The notes beneath the pieces are model-generated. The model was given only the letters and a program-made list of their open reading frames with translations, was not told where the DNA came from and did no database searches. Both the position numbers and the translations under genes were made by a program. Source: Paenibacillus sp. FSL A5-0031 (lineage in GTDB: Bacteria; Bacillota; Bacilli; Paenibacillales; Paenibacillaceae). From it: 64,000 nucleotides of DNA. Positions 19,280 to 28,423 of this stretch are shown here, piece by piece. Numbering within the stretch: position 1 is the first letter of the stretch; each line of letters starts with the position of its first letter. The stretch spans positions 124,001 through 188,000 of the forward strand of contig NZ_MRTD01000001.1 of assembly GCF_001956295.1 (NCBI RefSeq). The letters run 5' to 3'.

Positions 19280-19600
19280 TTAATTTATACGCTTATTCAT
19301 AAGCGGTTGCACAATGCTCATATCGGGAATTGTGTATCCAATAGGCATTAATTGAAGAATACGATTCCAGATGTTTTTTTGTTCAATATCATGGGCTGAT
19401 GAGAATTTGGAATCGATCATCTGCTGTAAATTATGAGCAGTTAGCAATTCTGGTCTTGTCAGGTTAAAAAGTATTGATCTTCGACGTGCTTTTTTAAGCA
19501 CTCGTTTAATTATCTTCTTTTTGCGAGTCTTCTTTTTCTGTTTTTTCGTTTTCTTATTTTTAATGCGATTTGATATCTTCTTCTTCGTAAGATGCGCCAT
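19280..19600 (-). CDS. Small highly basic protein overlapping a glycosyltransferase 3' end
   Basis: 106-residue protein not recognised. The first 45 residues are almost entirely Lys and Arg (for example KNKKTKKQKKKTRKKK), and the rest is an ordinary mixed sequence ending in NKRIN. The ATG at 19600 has a good upstream AAGGAAG site 7 bases away, and the last 91 bases of the upstream glycosyltransferase gene overlap it in another frame. Both overlapping frames are Lys/Arg-rich. The protein could bind nucleic acid, polyanionic glycan or spore-surface material. Real expression is inferred only from the ribosome binding site, frame length and the ordered C-terminal half. Confidence 0.6.
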   Translation of the reverse strand: MAHLTKKKISNRIKNKKTKKQKKKTRKKKIIKRVLKKARRRSILFNLTRPELLTAHNLQQMIDSKFSSAHDIEQKNIWNRILQLMPIGYTIPDMSIVQPLMNKRIN

Positions 19601-20964
19601 TTACTTCTTCCTTTCTTTTTCTTCCGTTGAACAGGTTGAACAGGTTGAACAGGTTGTATAATTTGTGTAGGTTGTGTAGGTTGTATAGGTTGTATAGGTT
19701 GTATAGGTTGCAAACTTATTCCGTTATCGATTTCTGGATGCTTGCTTTTCGCGAGATTATACAAATCGACGACACGTTCAGTCATCGCATGCAATGACCA
19801 ATGTTCCTCTCCCCATCTCTTTGCATGATTTGCCAGCTCAATCAGTGATGTTGAATCATCTTCATCTAAGGCTGATCTTAAGCAATGAAACAGCTGATCT
19901 CTATCTCCAGCATGAAATACAAGTCCAGTCGATGAGTGGGTTACCATTTCTGGAATACCACCAGCGTCTGAAGTGATGACTGGCTTGCCTGCAATTTGTG
20001 CTTCGATAATGACAAATGGCTGGTTATCCTGCATGCTGGGCAGGACGACAAAATCAGCTTGTCGAAGCAATTCAGGAACATCCTCGCGGTTTCCCATAAA
20101 GATAACGTGATCAGTAAGACCGAGATTATTGGCAGTTTGCGTTATTTCTTCACGAAGAAAACCATCTCCTACGAACCAACAAATCCAATCCGTACGTTCT
20201 TCCTTTAGTTTGGCTAGTGCATAGATGAGATGGATTTGACCTTTCACAACATCAAAGCGTGCAGGGCACATAAATACTTTCTTCTCAGCAGGTCTTGTAA
20301 CATTTGATTCTCGATTCATGTTTTGAAGAAACTCGTCAATGTCAAAACCATAATGGCTGACTGTAATACTATGTTCTGGAACAGAAAATTCATTTACTAA
20401 AACATCTTTTAACCACTGCGAGGGCGAGATTGTTACATCACTGACGGTTGCACCCAAATTTTCACGTATGGCCGAATAGTGCCAAAGCGGGGTATTTGTG
20501 TCTTGTTCCAGTAATCCCATTTCTTTCAACTTAACAAACCACTCTTTGGTGAGACAGCCATGAATTGTTGTTACTAAAGGAGTTCTAGGAGATTTAACAC
20601 GTGACAACGCATGTGCGCTAACAATGTCCTGTGCATGGATAATATCATAATCGGATAAGTCGAAGTACAAGGCAGCTGCTTCAATACAATACCGCTCAAT
20701 TTCGGTGCTAGTTATCCATGGATCAGTTCCGGGCAAATAGTGATTCATATAGAGACTAGCCTGATCGGCAATAAGAGATGTTAGTTTGCTTTTATCAATG
20801 AATAAGCTTTTTCCTGGGACATGGAATCCCTGTCCATCCGGCGTCGGGGAGAATATATCTACGTGATGCCCTGCGAGCTGTAATCCTTTTGACAACTGAT
20901 TGACATACGTATTTACGCCACCTGCATGAGGTAGAGACCAGCTGCAGGCGATTAGTATTCGCAT
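19510..20964 (-). CDS. GT4 glycosyltransferase with Pro/Gln repeat and basic tail
   Basis: 484-residue glycosyltransferase. The ATG at 20964 is chosen because GGAGGGG lies 7 bases upstream. N-terminal acceptor domain starts RILIACSWSLPHAGGVNTYV; C-terminal nucleotide-sugar domain has KKVFMCPARFDVVKGQ, WFVGDGFLREE, VLPSMQDNQPFVIIEAQ and GKPVITSDAGGIPEMV, the glutamate pair of GT-B family 4. It should transfer a sugar from an activated nucleotide to a protein or glycan, inside the cell. After the enzyme domain comes an unusual tail: QPIQPIQPTQ-type repeats coded by 9-base units, then about 38 residues very rich in Lys and Arg. It is divergent from the UDP-sugar gene cluster that follows and is related to the two glycosyltransferases there. 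Confidence 0.9.
   Translation of the reverse strand: MRILIACSWSLPHAGGVNTYVNQLSKGLQLAGHHVDIFSPTPDGQGFHVPGKSLFIDKSKLTSLIADQASLYMNHYLPGTDPWITSTEIERYCIEAAALYFDLSDYDIIHAQDIVSAHALSRVKSPRTPLVTTIHGCLTKEWFVKLKEMGLLEQDTNTPLWHYSAIRENLGATVSDVTISPSQWLKDVLVNEFSVPEHSITVSHYGFDIDEFLQNMNRESNVTRPAEKKVFMCPARFDVVKGQIHLIYALAKLKEERTDWICWFVGDGFLREEITQTANNLGLTDHVIFMGNREDVPELLRQADFVVLPSMQDNQPFVIIEAQIAGKPVITSDAGGIPEMVTHSSTGLVFHAGDRDQLFHCLRSALDEDDSTSLIELANHAKRWGEEHWSLHAMTERVVDLYNLAKSKHPEIDNGISLQPIQPIQPIQPTQPTQIIQPVQPVQPVQRKKKKGRSKWRILRRRRYQIALKIRKRKNRKRRLAKRR
19627..19711. repeat. 9-base tandem repeat inside the glycosyltransferase gene
   Basis: About nine copies of a 9-base unit, GTATAGGTT or its GAACAGGTT and GTGTAGGTT variants as read on the plus strand. 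On the coding strand each unit encodes Gln-Pro-Ile, Gln-Pro-Val or Gln-Pro-Thr. The number of units keeps the frame, so it can change without frameshift. Confidence 0.92.
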
Positions 20965-21230
20965 TTGTTCCCCTCCGGTCAATTTGTCTGTCATTCCACT
21001 ATCATATGAGTCTATTACAATAATGTTAACGTACATCCACCTATTTTTCTCTCGTATCATTACAGGCGATTGTCAAACAACAATTGCATCCAGTCGGTAT
21101 AATTCAATATCCTCAAAATCTTATAAACTTCGTGACATTCTACTATTTCTGTAAAATATAGACTTTTATCTAATGCGAGTTTGATTAATTTTCGTATGAT
21201 GCTAGAAGATTAGTCAAAGGAGTTGAGAGA

Positions 21231-22508
21231 GTGAAAGAGCATGCTACTAATTATAAAATTGGTATTATTGGGCTAGGGTACGTTGGATTGCCATTGGCTG
21301 AGTTGTTCCTTGAGAAAGGAAATACGGTTTATGGCATTGATACTGATGAACGAAAAATCAATATGTTAAACAAGCGTCAATCCTATTTATCTGACTATAA
21401 GAAAAACGAGATTCGAGATCTTTTCAGTAAAAATAGTTTTCATGTTGGGACTACCTTCAATGTCATCGAGAAAGTCGATGTCATAATCATTTGTGTGCCT
21501 ACGCCGCTAGATGATCATGATCAACCTGATTTGAAATATGTGATTGGAGCTGCACAAAATTTGCTTCCACATTTGCGAAGAGGTCAACTCATTGTATTGG
21601 AAAGTTCTACGTACCCGGGAACTTGTGAGGAGCTGCTTAAGCCGATTTTGGAGTCCACTGGTCTCCTAGTAGGCAAAGAAATTTCGCTCGCATATTCACC
21701 AGAACGAATTGATCCCGGTTCGAAATGGGAATTGGAGCATATCCCCAAAGTTGTCGGAGGCGTAACGCCATCATGCACATCCTATGCCAAGGAAGTATAT
21801 GAAGCAGTGTTTAAACGCATGGTCGTCGTGTCTTCACCGCGCGTTGCCGAAATGACGAAGCTGCTCGAGAACAGTCAGCGTTATTTGAATATCTCCTTTA
21901 TGAACAGTCTGTTGAAGATATGCGAGGAGCTGGATATAAGCCTGTGGGAAGTGATCGAGGCAGCAGGTACAAAGCCATATGGTTTTATGAAATATTATCC
22001 AGGTCCTGGTGTTGGCGGACATTGTATACCGGTTGACCCATTATATTTGTTGTGGAAGTCGAGGGAACACCATATTGATTTGCCTTTTATTGAGCTTTGC
22101 CGTCAGGTAAATGAGGATATGCCTAGTTTAATAGTAGAACGGGTTGCAAAGACTTTGCGTCCTAAAGAGCTAAAGGAATGCAATGTACTTGTCATCGGGG
22201 TTACGTATAAGAAAGATATAAATGATCTGCGAGAGTCCATCGCGCTGCACATTATAGAGCAACTGCTAGAATCCGGAGTTAAGGTAGATTATTTTGACCC
22301 ATATGTAAATGAATTGAAAATTGGCGAAACTGTGCTTCATGCAGTCCCGCTTACGGCACGAAATATGAGAAATATTGATTGTACATTAATTTTAACGGAT
22401 CATTCGAATATTCCTTACGAGCTATTTGTGAAACACACACCTGTTGTCATAGATACACGCAATGCTACAAGCAAAGTCGCAGACCGTAAAAACGTCATCT
22501 TACTTTAA
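21231..22508 (+). CDS. UDP-sugar 6-dehydrogenase (WbpA/Ugd-like)
   Basis: 425-residue NAD-dependent nucleotide-sugar dehydrogenase. The GTG start has AAAGGAG 8 bases upstream. The N-terminal dinucleotide fold shows IGIIGLGYVGLPLAE; the catalytic Cys265 is in GGHCIPVDP; the middle helix region has AEMTKLLENSQRYLNIS. These enzymes oxidise C6 of UDP-N-acetylglucosamine, UDP-N-acetylmannosamine or UDP-glucose to the uronic acid. The KYYPGPGVGGHCIP form is closer to the WbpA/WecC branch than to plain UDP-glucose dehydrogenase, but the substrate is not certain. It begins a co-directional set with an epimerase, two glycosyltransferases and a BNR protein, suggesting a uronic-acid-containing glycan. 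Confidence 0.88.
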   Translation: MKEHATNYKIGIIGLGYVGLPLAELFLEKGNTVYGIDTDERKINMLNKRQSYLSDYKKNEIRDLFSKNSFHVGTTFNVIEKVDVIIICVPTPLDDHDQPDLKYVIGAAQNLLPHLRRGQLIVLESSTYPGTCEELLKPILESTGLLVGKEISLAYSPERIDPGSKWELEHIPKVVGGVTPSCTSYAKEVYEAVFKRMVVVSSPRVAEMTKLLENSQRYLNISFMNSLLKICEELDISLWEVIEAAGTKPYGFMKYYPGPGVGGHCIPVDPLYLLWKSREHHIDLPFIELCRQVNEDMPSLIVERVAKTLRPKELKECNVLVIGVTYKKDINDLRESIALHIIEQLLESGVKVDYFDPYVNELKIGETVLHAVPLTARNMRNIDCTLILTDHSNIPYELFVKHTPVVIDTRNATSKVADRKNVILL

Positions 22509-22522
22509 AAGGGGGGAGTTCA

Positions 22523-23485
22523 ATGAAAATAGTAGTAACTGGTGGCGCAGGTTTTATCGGCTCACATTTAGTTGAGTGTTTGCTGGAGGAAGGCCACACC
22601 GTTTGGACAATAGATGATTTCTCGAATGGGCGGCCGGAATTTTTATCTCATCTCCAAAACCATAAACGTCACACACTTATCCAAGGCTCAGTAATGGATC
22701 GAGTGGTGATGAAGAAATTGATTGCCAAAGCTGATGTTGTTTACCACTTAGCGGCTGTTCTAGGCGTTAAAAATACGGTAGATGATCCCATTAAAGTTAT
22801 AGAAGGCAACATTGACGGTACACGCAATGTACTTGAATTAGCATATCCGCGCCATGTCAAAGTCATTTTTGCTTCAACATCCGAAATATATGGAAAAAAT
22901 GAGGAGCTGCCTTTTCACGAAATGTCCGGACGTATCTATGGTGCCCCCTCTGTTCATCGTTGGTGCTATGCAACGGCGAAGTCGCTGGATGAGCATATGT
23001 GCTTTGCTTATGCCCAAAAGGGACTTCCAGTTACCGTGCTTCGCTATTTCAACGCATACGGACCTAGGCAAACAAATTCGCAATATGGCGGTGTTGTAGC
23101 ACAATTCATTAAGGCAGCCTTGAAGGGAGAGCTACTTGAGGTTTATGGAGATGGGTTTCAAAAACGTTGTTTCACTTATGTAGAGGATACGATCTCTGGT
23201 ACTTTAGCAGCACTCAAGCCGGAAGCTAACGGACTTGCATTCAATATCGGTACGAACCGCTCTATCTCGATTAGGGAACTTGCAAACTTGATTGTTTCTC
23301 TTAGCAATTCGACATCTTCTATCGTGTCCAAAACGTATGATGAAGCTTATGGCGCGGGTTATGAGGATATACCGGCACGAGAGCCGGACTTAACAAGATC
23401 ACAAACTTTGCTTGGCTATAGACCTTCCGTGAAGTTGGAAGAAGGACTTATGAGAACAATAGACTGGTATCGAAATCATATATGA
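22523..23485 (+). CDS. NAD-dependent sugar epimerase/dehydratase
   Basis: 320-residue extended short-chain dehydrogenase. Rossmann motif TGGAGFIGSH at the N-terminus, STSEIYG, and the active-site Tyr149-xxx-Lys153 in CYATAK, followed by RYFNAYGPRQ and a substrate-binding CFTYVEDT. It acts on a nucleotide sugar, as a 4-epimerase, a 4,6-dehydratase or a UDP-glucuronate decarboxylase-type enzyme. The gene begins 14 bases after the dehydrogenase stop, with AGGGGGG before the ATG, so it probably uses the uronic acid product. The exact reaction cannot be read from the sequence. Confidence 0.88.
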   Translation: MKIVVTGGAGFIGSHLVECLLEEGHTVWTIDDFSNGRPEFLSHLQNHKRHTLIQGSVMDRVVMKKLIAKADVVYHLAAVLGVKNTVDDPIKVIEGNIDGTRNVLELAYPRHVKVIFASTSEIYGKNEELPFHEMSGRIYGAPSVHRWCYATAKSLDEHMCFAYAQKGLPVTVLRYFNAYGPRQTNSQYGGVVAQFIKAALKGELLEVYGDGFQKRCFTYVEDTISGTLAALKPEANGLAFNIGTNRSISIRELANLIVSLSNSTSSIVSKTYDEAYGAGYEDIPAREPDLTRSQTLLGYRPSVKLEEGLMRTIDWYRNHI

Positions 23486-23519
23486 TTTTTGTTCCTTTTG
23501 GCTGAAAGAGGGGTGACGG

Positions 23520-24740
23520 ATGAAAATTGCACTTGTTTCATATTGGTGTGTTCCATATACAGGTGGAGTATCCACTTATGTATTGGCACTCAGGAAAGGA
23601 CTTGAAGATAGGGGGCATGAGGTCGATATCCTCTCTCATAACGAAACTGGGCAGCATTACCACGTTGTCGATAAAGGTAAGTCGATTGATAAGCAAGCTG
23701 TATTAACTCCGATCATGCAGTATATGGGTCTTCGGTTCAATGAGAAATCATTGAATTATGATTCTTGGTTGGCAGCAATGGACGGGGAACGAATCGCTTT
23801 CCGTCAAGCATTATCCGAATTTTCCTTAAAGGAATATGACCTGATTCATGCGCAAGATGTAATCTCTGCAATTGGAGTATCTGAAGTTAAGCCGCGAACT
23901 ACACCTCTTATTGTAACCCTTCACGGGAAACTAGAAGCCGAATGGAGGCTTCAAGGTTATATTGCTGATGATACCCTATCTGAACAATGGGGAAATGCGC
24001 TCGATCATTATGGAAGCATGGTTGGTGATTGGAATATTTACCCTTCCAAATGGCTTAAACAACAATATGAATCAACTGGGCTCATGAATGATATACAAAT
24101 GGATGTTATTCCATATGGATTCGATACGTTATCTTTCCTCCATAAATCTACTAATGGAATAATAACGACTAAACCAGAAGGGGTGAAGCTGTTGGTCTGT
24201 CCCGCGCGTCTAGATCAGGTGAAAGGCCATGATGTTTTATTCCATGCACTTTCATTGCTGTTAAAGAACCGTTCGGATTGGATATGTTGGTTAATCGGAG
24301 ACGGACCGCTGCGGGAGAGTCTTGAACAAGTGATGTACCAGTATAATCTGGAGGGCCATGTCAAGTTTCTTGGACATCGAAACGATATGGCAGCTCTATT
24401 AAAGGAAGCGGATTACGTTGTAGTGCCAAGCATTCATGATAATTTTCCGTTCGTGGTCATGGAATCGCAAGCAATGGGGAAACCGATCATTGCTTCAGCA
24501 GTAGGAGGTATTCCAGAGATGATAACTCATGGCGAGAACGGTTTATTAGTGCCAGCTGGTCGAGCAGATTTGTTATGCAGCCAAATTCATAAACTATTCA
24601 ATGATGACTCTCTTCGAAAACGTCTGGCTAATAAAGCCAGATCTTATGGACTCAAAAAATGGTCATTGGATACGATGTGCGATCGAACTTTACAGCTGTA
24701 CGAAAAGGCGCTTCAAGTCAAGCGAGGTGAAGTAAATTGA
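23520..24740 (+). CDS. GT4 glycosyltransferase
   Basis: 406-residue GT-B fold glycosyltransferase, starting KIALVSYWCVPYTGGVSTYV. The C-terminal domain has LLVCPARLDQVKGHD, WLIGDGPLRESLE, VVPSIHDNFPFVVMESQ and GKPIIASAVGGIPEMI, with the two glutamates of family GT4. It is a paralogue of the flanking enzymes at 19510-20964 and 24737-26095; all three share a first motif of [SY]W-x-[VLI]-P-[HY]-x-GGV. No membrane segment or signal is seen, so it acts in the cytoplasm. Its TGA overlaps the TTG start of the next gene, so the two are translationally coupled and probably add successive sugars. Confidence 0.9.
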   Translation: MKIALVSYWCVPYTGGVSTYVLALRKGLEDRGHEVDILSHNETGQHYHVVDKGKSIDKQAVLTPIMQYMGLRFNEKSLNYDSWLAAMDGERIAFRQALSEFSLKEYDLIHAQDVISAIGVSEVKPRTTPLIVTLHGKLEAEWRLQGYIADDTLSEQWGNALDHYGSMVGDWNIYPSKWLKQQYESTGLMNDIQMDVIPYGFDTLSFLHKSTNGIITTKPEGVKLLVCPARLDQVKGHDVLFHALSLLLKNRSDWICWLIGDGPLRESLEQVMYQYNLEGHVKFLGHRNDMAALLKEADYVVVPSIHDNFPFVVMESQAMGKPIIASAVGGIPEMITHGENGLLVPAGRADLLCSQIHKLFNDDSLRKRLANKARSYGLKKWSLDTMCDRTLQLYEKALQVKRGEVN

Positions 24741-26095
24741 AAATTTTACTTGCAACGTACTGGCTGATCCCCCATGTTGGAGGGGTTTGGGTCTATATTC
24801 AAGATTTAAAAGCAAGCTTGGAACGACTAGGTCATGAGGTGGATGTGTACGCTAGGCATCCGGATGAAAATAGCTATTATATGGCTAATACTGGTGAGCG
24901 GGTAGAGAAAGAGAGATTTAAACGGCTCGTCGAAGGCGAAATACGAGCGATCTACGCTCCATACCAGTCGCTAATTGATCCATGGATTGTTGAACAGGAA
25001 ATTGAGTTCTGCTCTTATGCCCTTGCAGCATCTTATTTTGGACTTGGAAAATATGATTTGATTCATACTCAGGACGTCATTTCATCCCGAGCTCTATGGC
25101 AAATTAAACCGGAAGGGATACCATTAATAAGTACAATCCATGGATGTCTCTCAACTGACTACTGGGTATCGCTCGAAGGGAAATTGCCGTCCGATACGAT
25201 TTGGAAGTATGCATGTGCTCGGGAGTATTATGGCGCAACCTCAAGCGATTTGACTATTGTTCCGACGAAATGGCTGCATGATATGCTCGTTGGATATATG
25301 GTGCCTTCCCAGCAAATGGAGGTTATCCCATATGGGATGAACGTGGAGCTATATTTGCAACGGATGAATGAACGCTCTACCTTTACGATACCGGATGCAG
25401 CGAATGTCATCATCTGTCCTGCGCGATTTGACAAAGTAAAAGGGCACAGCTGTTTACTAGATGCTCTGTATACTCTCAAACAAATAAGAAATGATTGGAT
25501 ATGTCTACTCGTTGGTGATGGAAATCTTCGGTCAGAGTTAGAGTCGAAAGCAAACCGCTTGGGCTTAGCTAGTCACGTCATTTTTACGGGCAGCAGAAAT
25601 GATGTTCCATCATTGATTAAGCAGTCTGATATCGTCGTGCTCGCAAGCTTAAATGACAATCATCCGTTTACTGTCATGGAAGCGCAGATTGCACATAAGC
25701 CACTCGTTGTTTCCAATGCTGGCGGTATTCCGGAAATGGTGAAACACAATCATACGGGATTGGTTGCAAAAGCCGGGGACAGTGACGAATTGTCACACTG
25801 CTTGAATGCACTGCTGGATGATCATAAGCTTCGCAATAAGCTTGCAGCAAATGGTTACAAATGGGGCGTGAAACGATGGTCACTAACGACCATGGAGCAG
25901 CTAACCACACATCTTTATGAACAGCTTTTGAATAAACAGCGTATACGAAAAGTAACACATCCTCCGAAACATGCTGGAAGACATGGGGGATGGATAAGCT
26001 CTTCACTAAGAGAAATGTACAATATGTACATCCCTCAATCCTATTCAATTGTTGATGATCATATTGTTGGTTCCATTCTGTATCAAGGAAAATAA
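24737..26095 (+). CDS. GT4 glycosyltransferase
   Basis: 452-residue GT-B fold enzyme. TTG start inside TTGA shared with the upstream stop, and GAGGTGAAG just before it. It starts KILLATYWLIPHVGGVWVYI and has IICPARFDKVKGHS, LLVGDGNLRSELE, VLASLNDNHPFTVMEAQ and PLVVSNAGGIPEMV motifs of family GT4. It carries about 50 extra C-terminal residues including KHAGRHGGW, not shared with its paralogues. It lies 26 bases upstream of the first BNR protein gene, so the glycan it builds is probably related to that product. Confidence 0.9.
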   Translation: MKILLATYWLIPHVGGVWVYIQDLKASLERLGHEVDVYARHPDENSYYMANTGERVEKERFKRLVEGEIRAIYAPYQSLIDPWIVEQEIEFCSYALAASYFGLGKYDLIHTQDVISSRALWQIKPEGIPLISTIHGCLSTDYWVSLEGKLPSDTIWKYACAREYYGATSSDLTIVPTKWLHDMLVGYMVPSQQMEVIPYGMNVELYLQRMNERSTFTIPDAANVIICPARFDKVKGHSCLLDALYTLKQIRNDWICLLVGDGNLRSELESKANRLGLASHVIFTGSRNDVPSLIKQSDIVVLASLNDNHPFTVMEAQIAHKPLVVSNAGGIPEMVKHNHTGLVAKAGDSDELSHCLNALLDDHKLRNKLAANGYKWGVKRWSLTTMEQLTTHLYEQLLNKQRIRKVTHPPKHAGRHGGWISSSLREMYNMYIPQSYSIVDDHIVGSILYQGK

Positions 26096-26121
26096 AAAAA
26101 CTACTTGAAAGGAAAGATTTC

Positions 26122-27357
26122 ATGGCCAACATACAAATCACCCCATCAGGTCCTCAACAAGAACCATCCATCGCTCTAAATTCACTGGATCAATCTACTG
26201 TCATTGTAACAACGAATGATCTGCGTTCGGGGAATAATATGACGACGATCTACCGGTCAATCAATGGCGGTGCATCATACACCGAGATGCTGAATCCCCC
26301 TCCAGCGGGGTTCGCGGCATCAGGTGATGGTGTAGCTGCGTACGGTTATCCTAATCTGTTCCTAGTTGCAGCGACAGCTTTGAATGTGAACCCTGTAAGG
26401 GACTCGTCCATTATCGTGTACCGCTCAACGAACAATGGCGCCTCCTTTTCAACCCCAATCATTGTAAACCAGGGGTTTGGCACCGCGGTATATAACGACA
26501 AGCCGTCAATACGCATAGATACGTCGAATGGCAGTCCGTATCTTGGTCAAGCGTATATTGCGTTTACACGTTATTTCAACAATTTTCAAAGCTCGGAAAC
26601 TTTGATTTCGCGATCACTAGACCAAGGGATAACCTGGTCTACTCCCTTTCTATTAACAAACCAAGTTCAAGATGTTTCGAATTTTGGATCGAGTATCGCA
26701 ATTGGTCCCGCAGGTGAAATTTATGTCGGATGGATGCAATATGGTCCAGGAACGCCGCAATTTCTTATGCGCAGATCAGATGATGGGGGAGTGACTTATG
26801 GTCCTATTATTACCATATCGACAGTCTCACTAGTTCCAACCCCTCTTCCTGTACCAACCTTTGGTTTTCGCGTCTTGACGATTGCTTATTTAGCCGTAGA
26901 TATCTCGCCATTTAACGGAGAAGGCATCGTCTATGCTGCTTGGCAAGACAACCGTACAGGTTCTGCACATATATTTCTCTCGCGGTCGACTGACAAAGGT
27001 ATTTCATGGTCAACGCCAATTCAAGTAGATGATAGCCCGGCAGGATCGCAAAATATTTTGCCCAATTTAACGGTATCGCGTGATAATGGCGGGGTGAAGG
27101 TGATGTACTATACGAACCGTGTAAGCAACTCGTTAATCGATGTGTTTTTAGCTGAATCAAACAATGCCGGTTCGTCGTTTGCGCCAAATCTTCGTGTGAC
27201 AAGCGTCTCCTTCGATCCAAATGCGGACCCGTCATTAGGCACTCCAACACCATCGATTGGTGATTATAACGACCTAATTGTAAAAGCAACTGGCGCAGCA
27301 CTCATTGTCTGGATGGACACACGGACGGGATCACAGAACATCTTCGAGGATATCTAA
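26122..27357 (+). CDS. Asp-box (BNR/sialidase-like) beta-propeller protein 1
   Basis: 411-residue protein with repeated Asp-box motifs (S-x-D/N-x-G-x-[ST]-[WFY]), seen as SINGGASY, STNNGASF, SLDQGITW, SDDGGVTY and STDKGISW, spaced about 50-70 residues. Such boxes occur in sialidases and in non-enzymatic propellers; I see no sialidase arginine triad with certainty, so activity is not assumed. There is no signal peptide; the protein begins MANIQITPSGPQQEPSIALN. It is a paralogue of the protein at 30831-32072, sharing the QQEPSI start, the GxPYLG and the QVDDSP motifs. It ends the co-directional glycosylation set and faces the operon of three 150-residue proteins. Confidence 0.82.
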   Translation: MANIQITPSGPQQEPSIALNSLDQSTVIVTTNDLRSGNNMTTIYRSINGGASYTEMLNPPPAGFAASGDGVAAYGYPNLFLVAATALNVNPVRDSSIIVYRSTNNGASFSTPIIVNQGFGTAVYNDKPSIRIDTSNGSPYLGQAYIAFTRYFNNFQSSETLISRSLDQGITWSTPFLLTNQVQDVSNFGSSIAIGPAGEIYVGWMQYGPGTPQFLMRRSDDGGVTYGPIITISTVSLVPTPLPVPTFGFRVLTIAYLAVDISPFNGEGIVYAAWQDNRTGSAHIFLSRSTDKGISWSTPIQVDDSPAGSQNILPNLTVSRDNGGVKVMYYTNRVSNSLIDVFLAESNNAGSSFAPNLRVTSVSFDPNADPSLGTPTPSIGDYNDLIVKATGAALIVWMDTRTGSQNIFEDI

Positions 27358-27364
27358 ACAAAGA

Positions 27365-27400
27365 GCGAATTGATTTCCAGCCTAACGGAAATCAATTCGC
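27365..27400. other. Perfect 14-base inverted repeat between convergent genes
   Basis: GCGAATTGATTTCC and its exact complement flank an 8-base loop, 7 bases after the BNR gene stop. No clear T-run follows on either strand. It probably serves as a transcript 3' end structure for the plus strand, possibly a weak terminator. Confidence 0.6.
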
Positions 27401-27444
27401 CATACTGCTTAGTATAGAAACGGTAAAGGTATCGGACTATTGTG

Positions 27445-27903
27445 TTATAGAAGAACGGTACCGTCCAAATGAACTGGACCAATAATCGTAGCAACGTTTT
27501 GACCGATATGTTCAACAGTTAATGCGTATTGCTGGAATGTGCCAACGATAGCAGGAATAGCCGTCTCGGTGTGTTGGAAAGAAGTCGTGAAATCGAGCGG
27601 TACCCATGGTCCTTCACTTGCGGTTCCTAAAAATACGGAATCAGTCGTTTGGAAGACTACCGTCGCGGGGGCACTCGTTCCGCCGCGCCGAATGCGGAAG
27701 AGAAGCTTCGGTACGATATTCAGGACGAGTAATTGCGCCTCCCAGCCAATGGTTGTTTTTAACTCAATCCTGTTGTTTACACTAGTAACTTGAAGAAAGA
27801 TAGATGTCAGCAGCACTTCCGAACCGGGAGAAATAGAAAGGGGGAGAGACCCTGTTCCAACGGGAACTTCTTGAAACTGGTAGTCATTAATGATTACAGC
27901 CAT
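27445..27903 (-). CDS. 150-residue FRIRRGG-family protein, copy A
   Basis: 152-residue protein of unknown function; one of six paralogues in the window. ATG at 27903 is preceded by AGGAGG. The family shares GSLPL near residue 19, a hydrophobic stretch LLTSIFLQV, GWEAQL, FRIRRGG, VFQTTDS, a Tyr/Phe-aromatic pattern ending in LTV, and a C-terminal GPVxLxG. The pattern of alternating hydrophobic and polar residues suggests an all-beta domain, by inference only. No signal peptide, no cysteine. It is the last of three adjacent minus-strand copies. A spore or cell-surface structural role is possible because of the glycosyltransferase neighbours. Confidence 0.8.
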   Translation of the reverse strand: MAVIINDYQFQEVPVGTGSLPLSISPGSEVLLTSIFLQVTSVNNRIELKTTIGWEAQLLVLNIVPKLLFRIRRGGTSAPATVVFQTTDSVFLGTASEGPWVPLDFTTSFQHTETAIPAIVGTFQQYALTVEHIGQNVATIIGPVHLDGTVLL

Positions 27904-27947
27904 AGCTTTCACCTCCTTCCTATTTAGAAAAGTATGAATGGGGATAT

Positions 27948-28397
27948 TTAAAAGCCAATCGTTGTACCCATTAAGGTAACCGGACCAACAACCGTAATCG
28001 TTCCGAGTCCATTGCTTTGTACAGTCAAAAAGTATTGTTGAAACGAACCGACAAGGCTTTGATCAGGCGATTCTACGTGATTTAAAGTTGTTGTTATGAT
28101 GTTCGAGATCAACCCGCCTGTTCCTAAAAATTCCGAATCTGTTGTTTGATAGACCTCAGGGAATGCCACCGTAGAACCCCCGCGTCGGATGCGGAATGTG
28201 AGTTTGGGTACAATCGGAAGCAAAAGTAATTCAGCTTGCCAACCGACCGTAGCTTGCAATACTAATTTATTGCTTGTGCTCGTGACATTAAGAAATACGG
28301 ATGTTAATAACGTTTCGGTACCGGCAGCCAGCAATAATGGTAATGACTGTGTGTTTTGCTTCACTTCTTGTGATGCAAAATCAACTAAAAATGCCAT
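27948..28397 (-). CDS. 150-residue FRIRRGG-family protein, copy B
   Basis: 149-residue paralogue of unknown function. ATG at 28397 with AAAAGGAG upstream. Shows QSLPL, LLTSVFLNV, GWQAEL, FRIRRGG, QTTDSEFLG, QQYFLTV and GPVTLMG. It starts MAFLVDFASQEV, nearly the same as copy C (MAQLIDFASQEV), so these two probably arose by a recent tandem duplication. Middle gene of a three-gene minus-strand operon with short gaps of 26 and 44 bases. Confidence 0.8.
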   Translation of the reverse strand: MAFLVDFASQEVKQNTQSLPLLLAAGTETLLTSVFLNVTSTSNKLVLQATVGWQAELLLLPIVPKLTFRIRRGGSTVAFPEVYQTTDSEFLGTGGLISNIITTTLNHVESPDQSLVGSFQQYFLTVQSNGLGTITVVGPVTLMGTTIGF

Positions 28398-28423
28398 ATT
28401 CTCAACTCCTTTTTATTAGTTAA

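Noticed and set aside
19627..19711. CRISPR-like repeats
   Set aside because: The units are 9 bases, contiguous and in frame with a coding sequence; there are no spacers and no cas genes.
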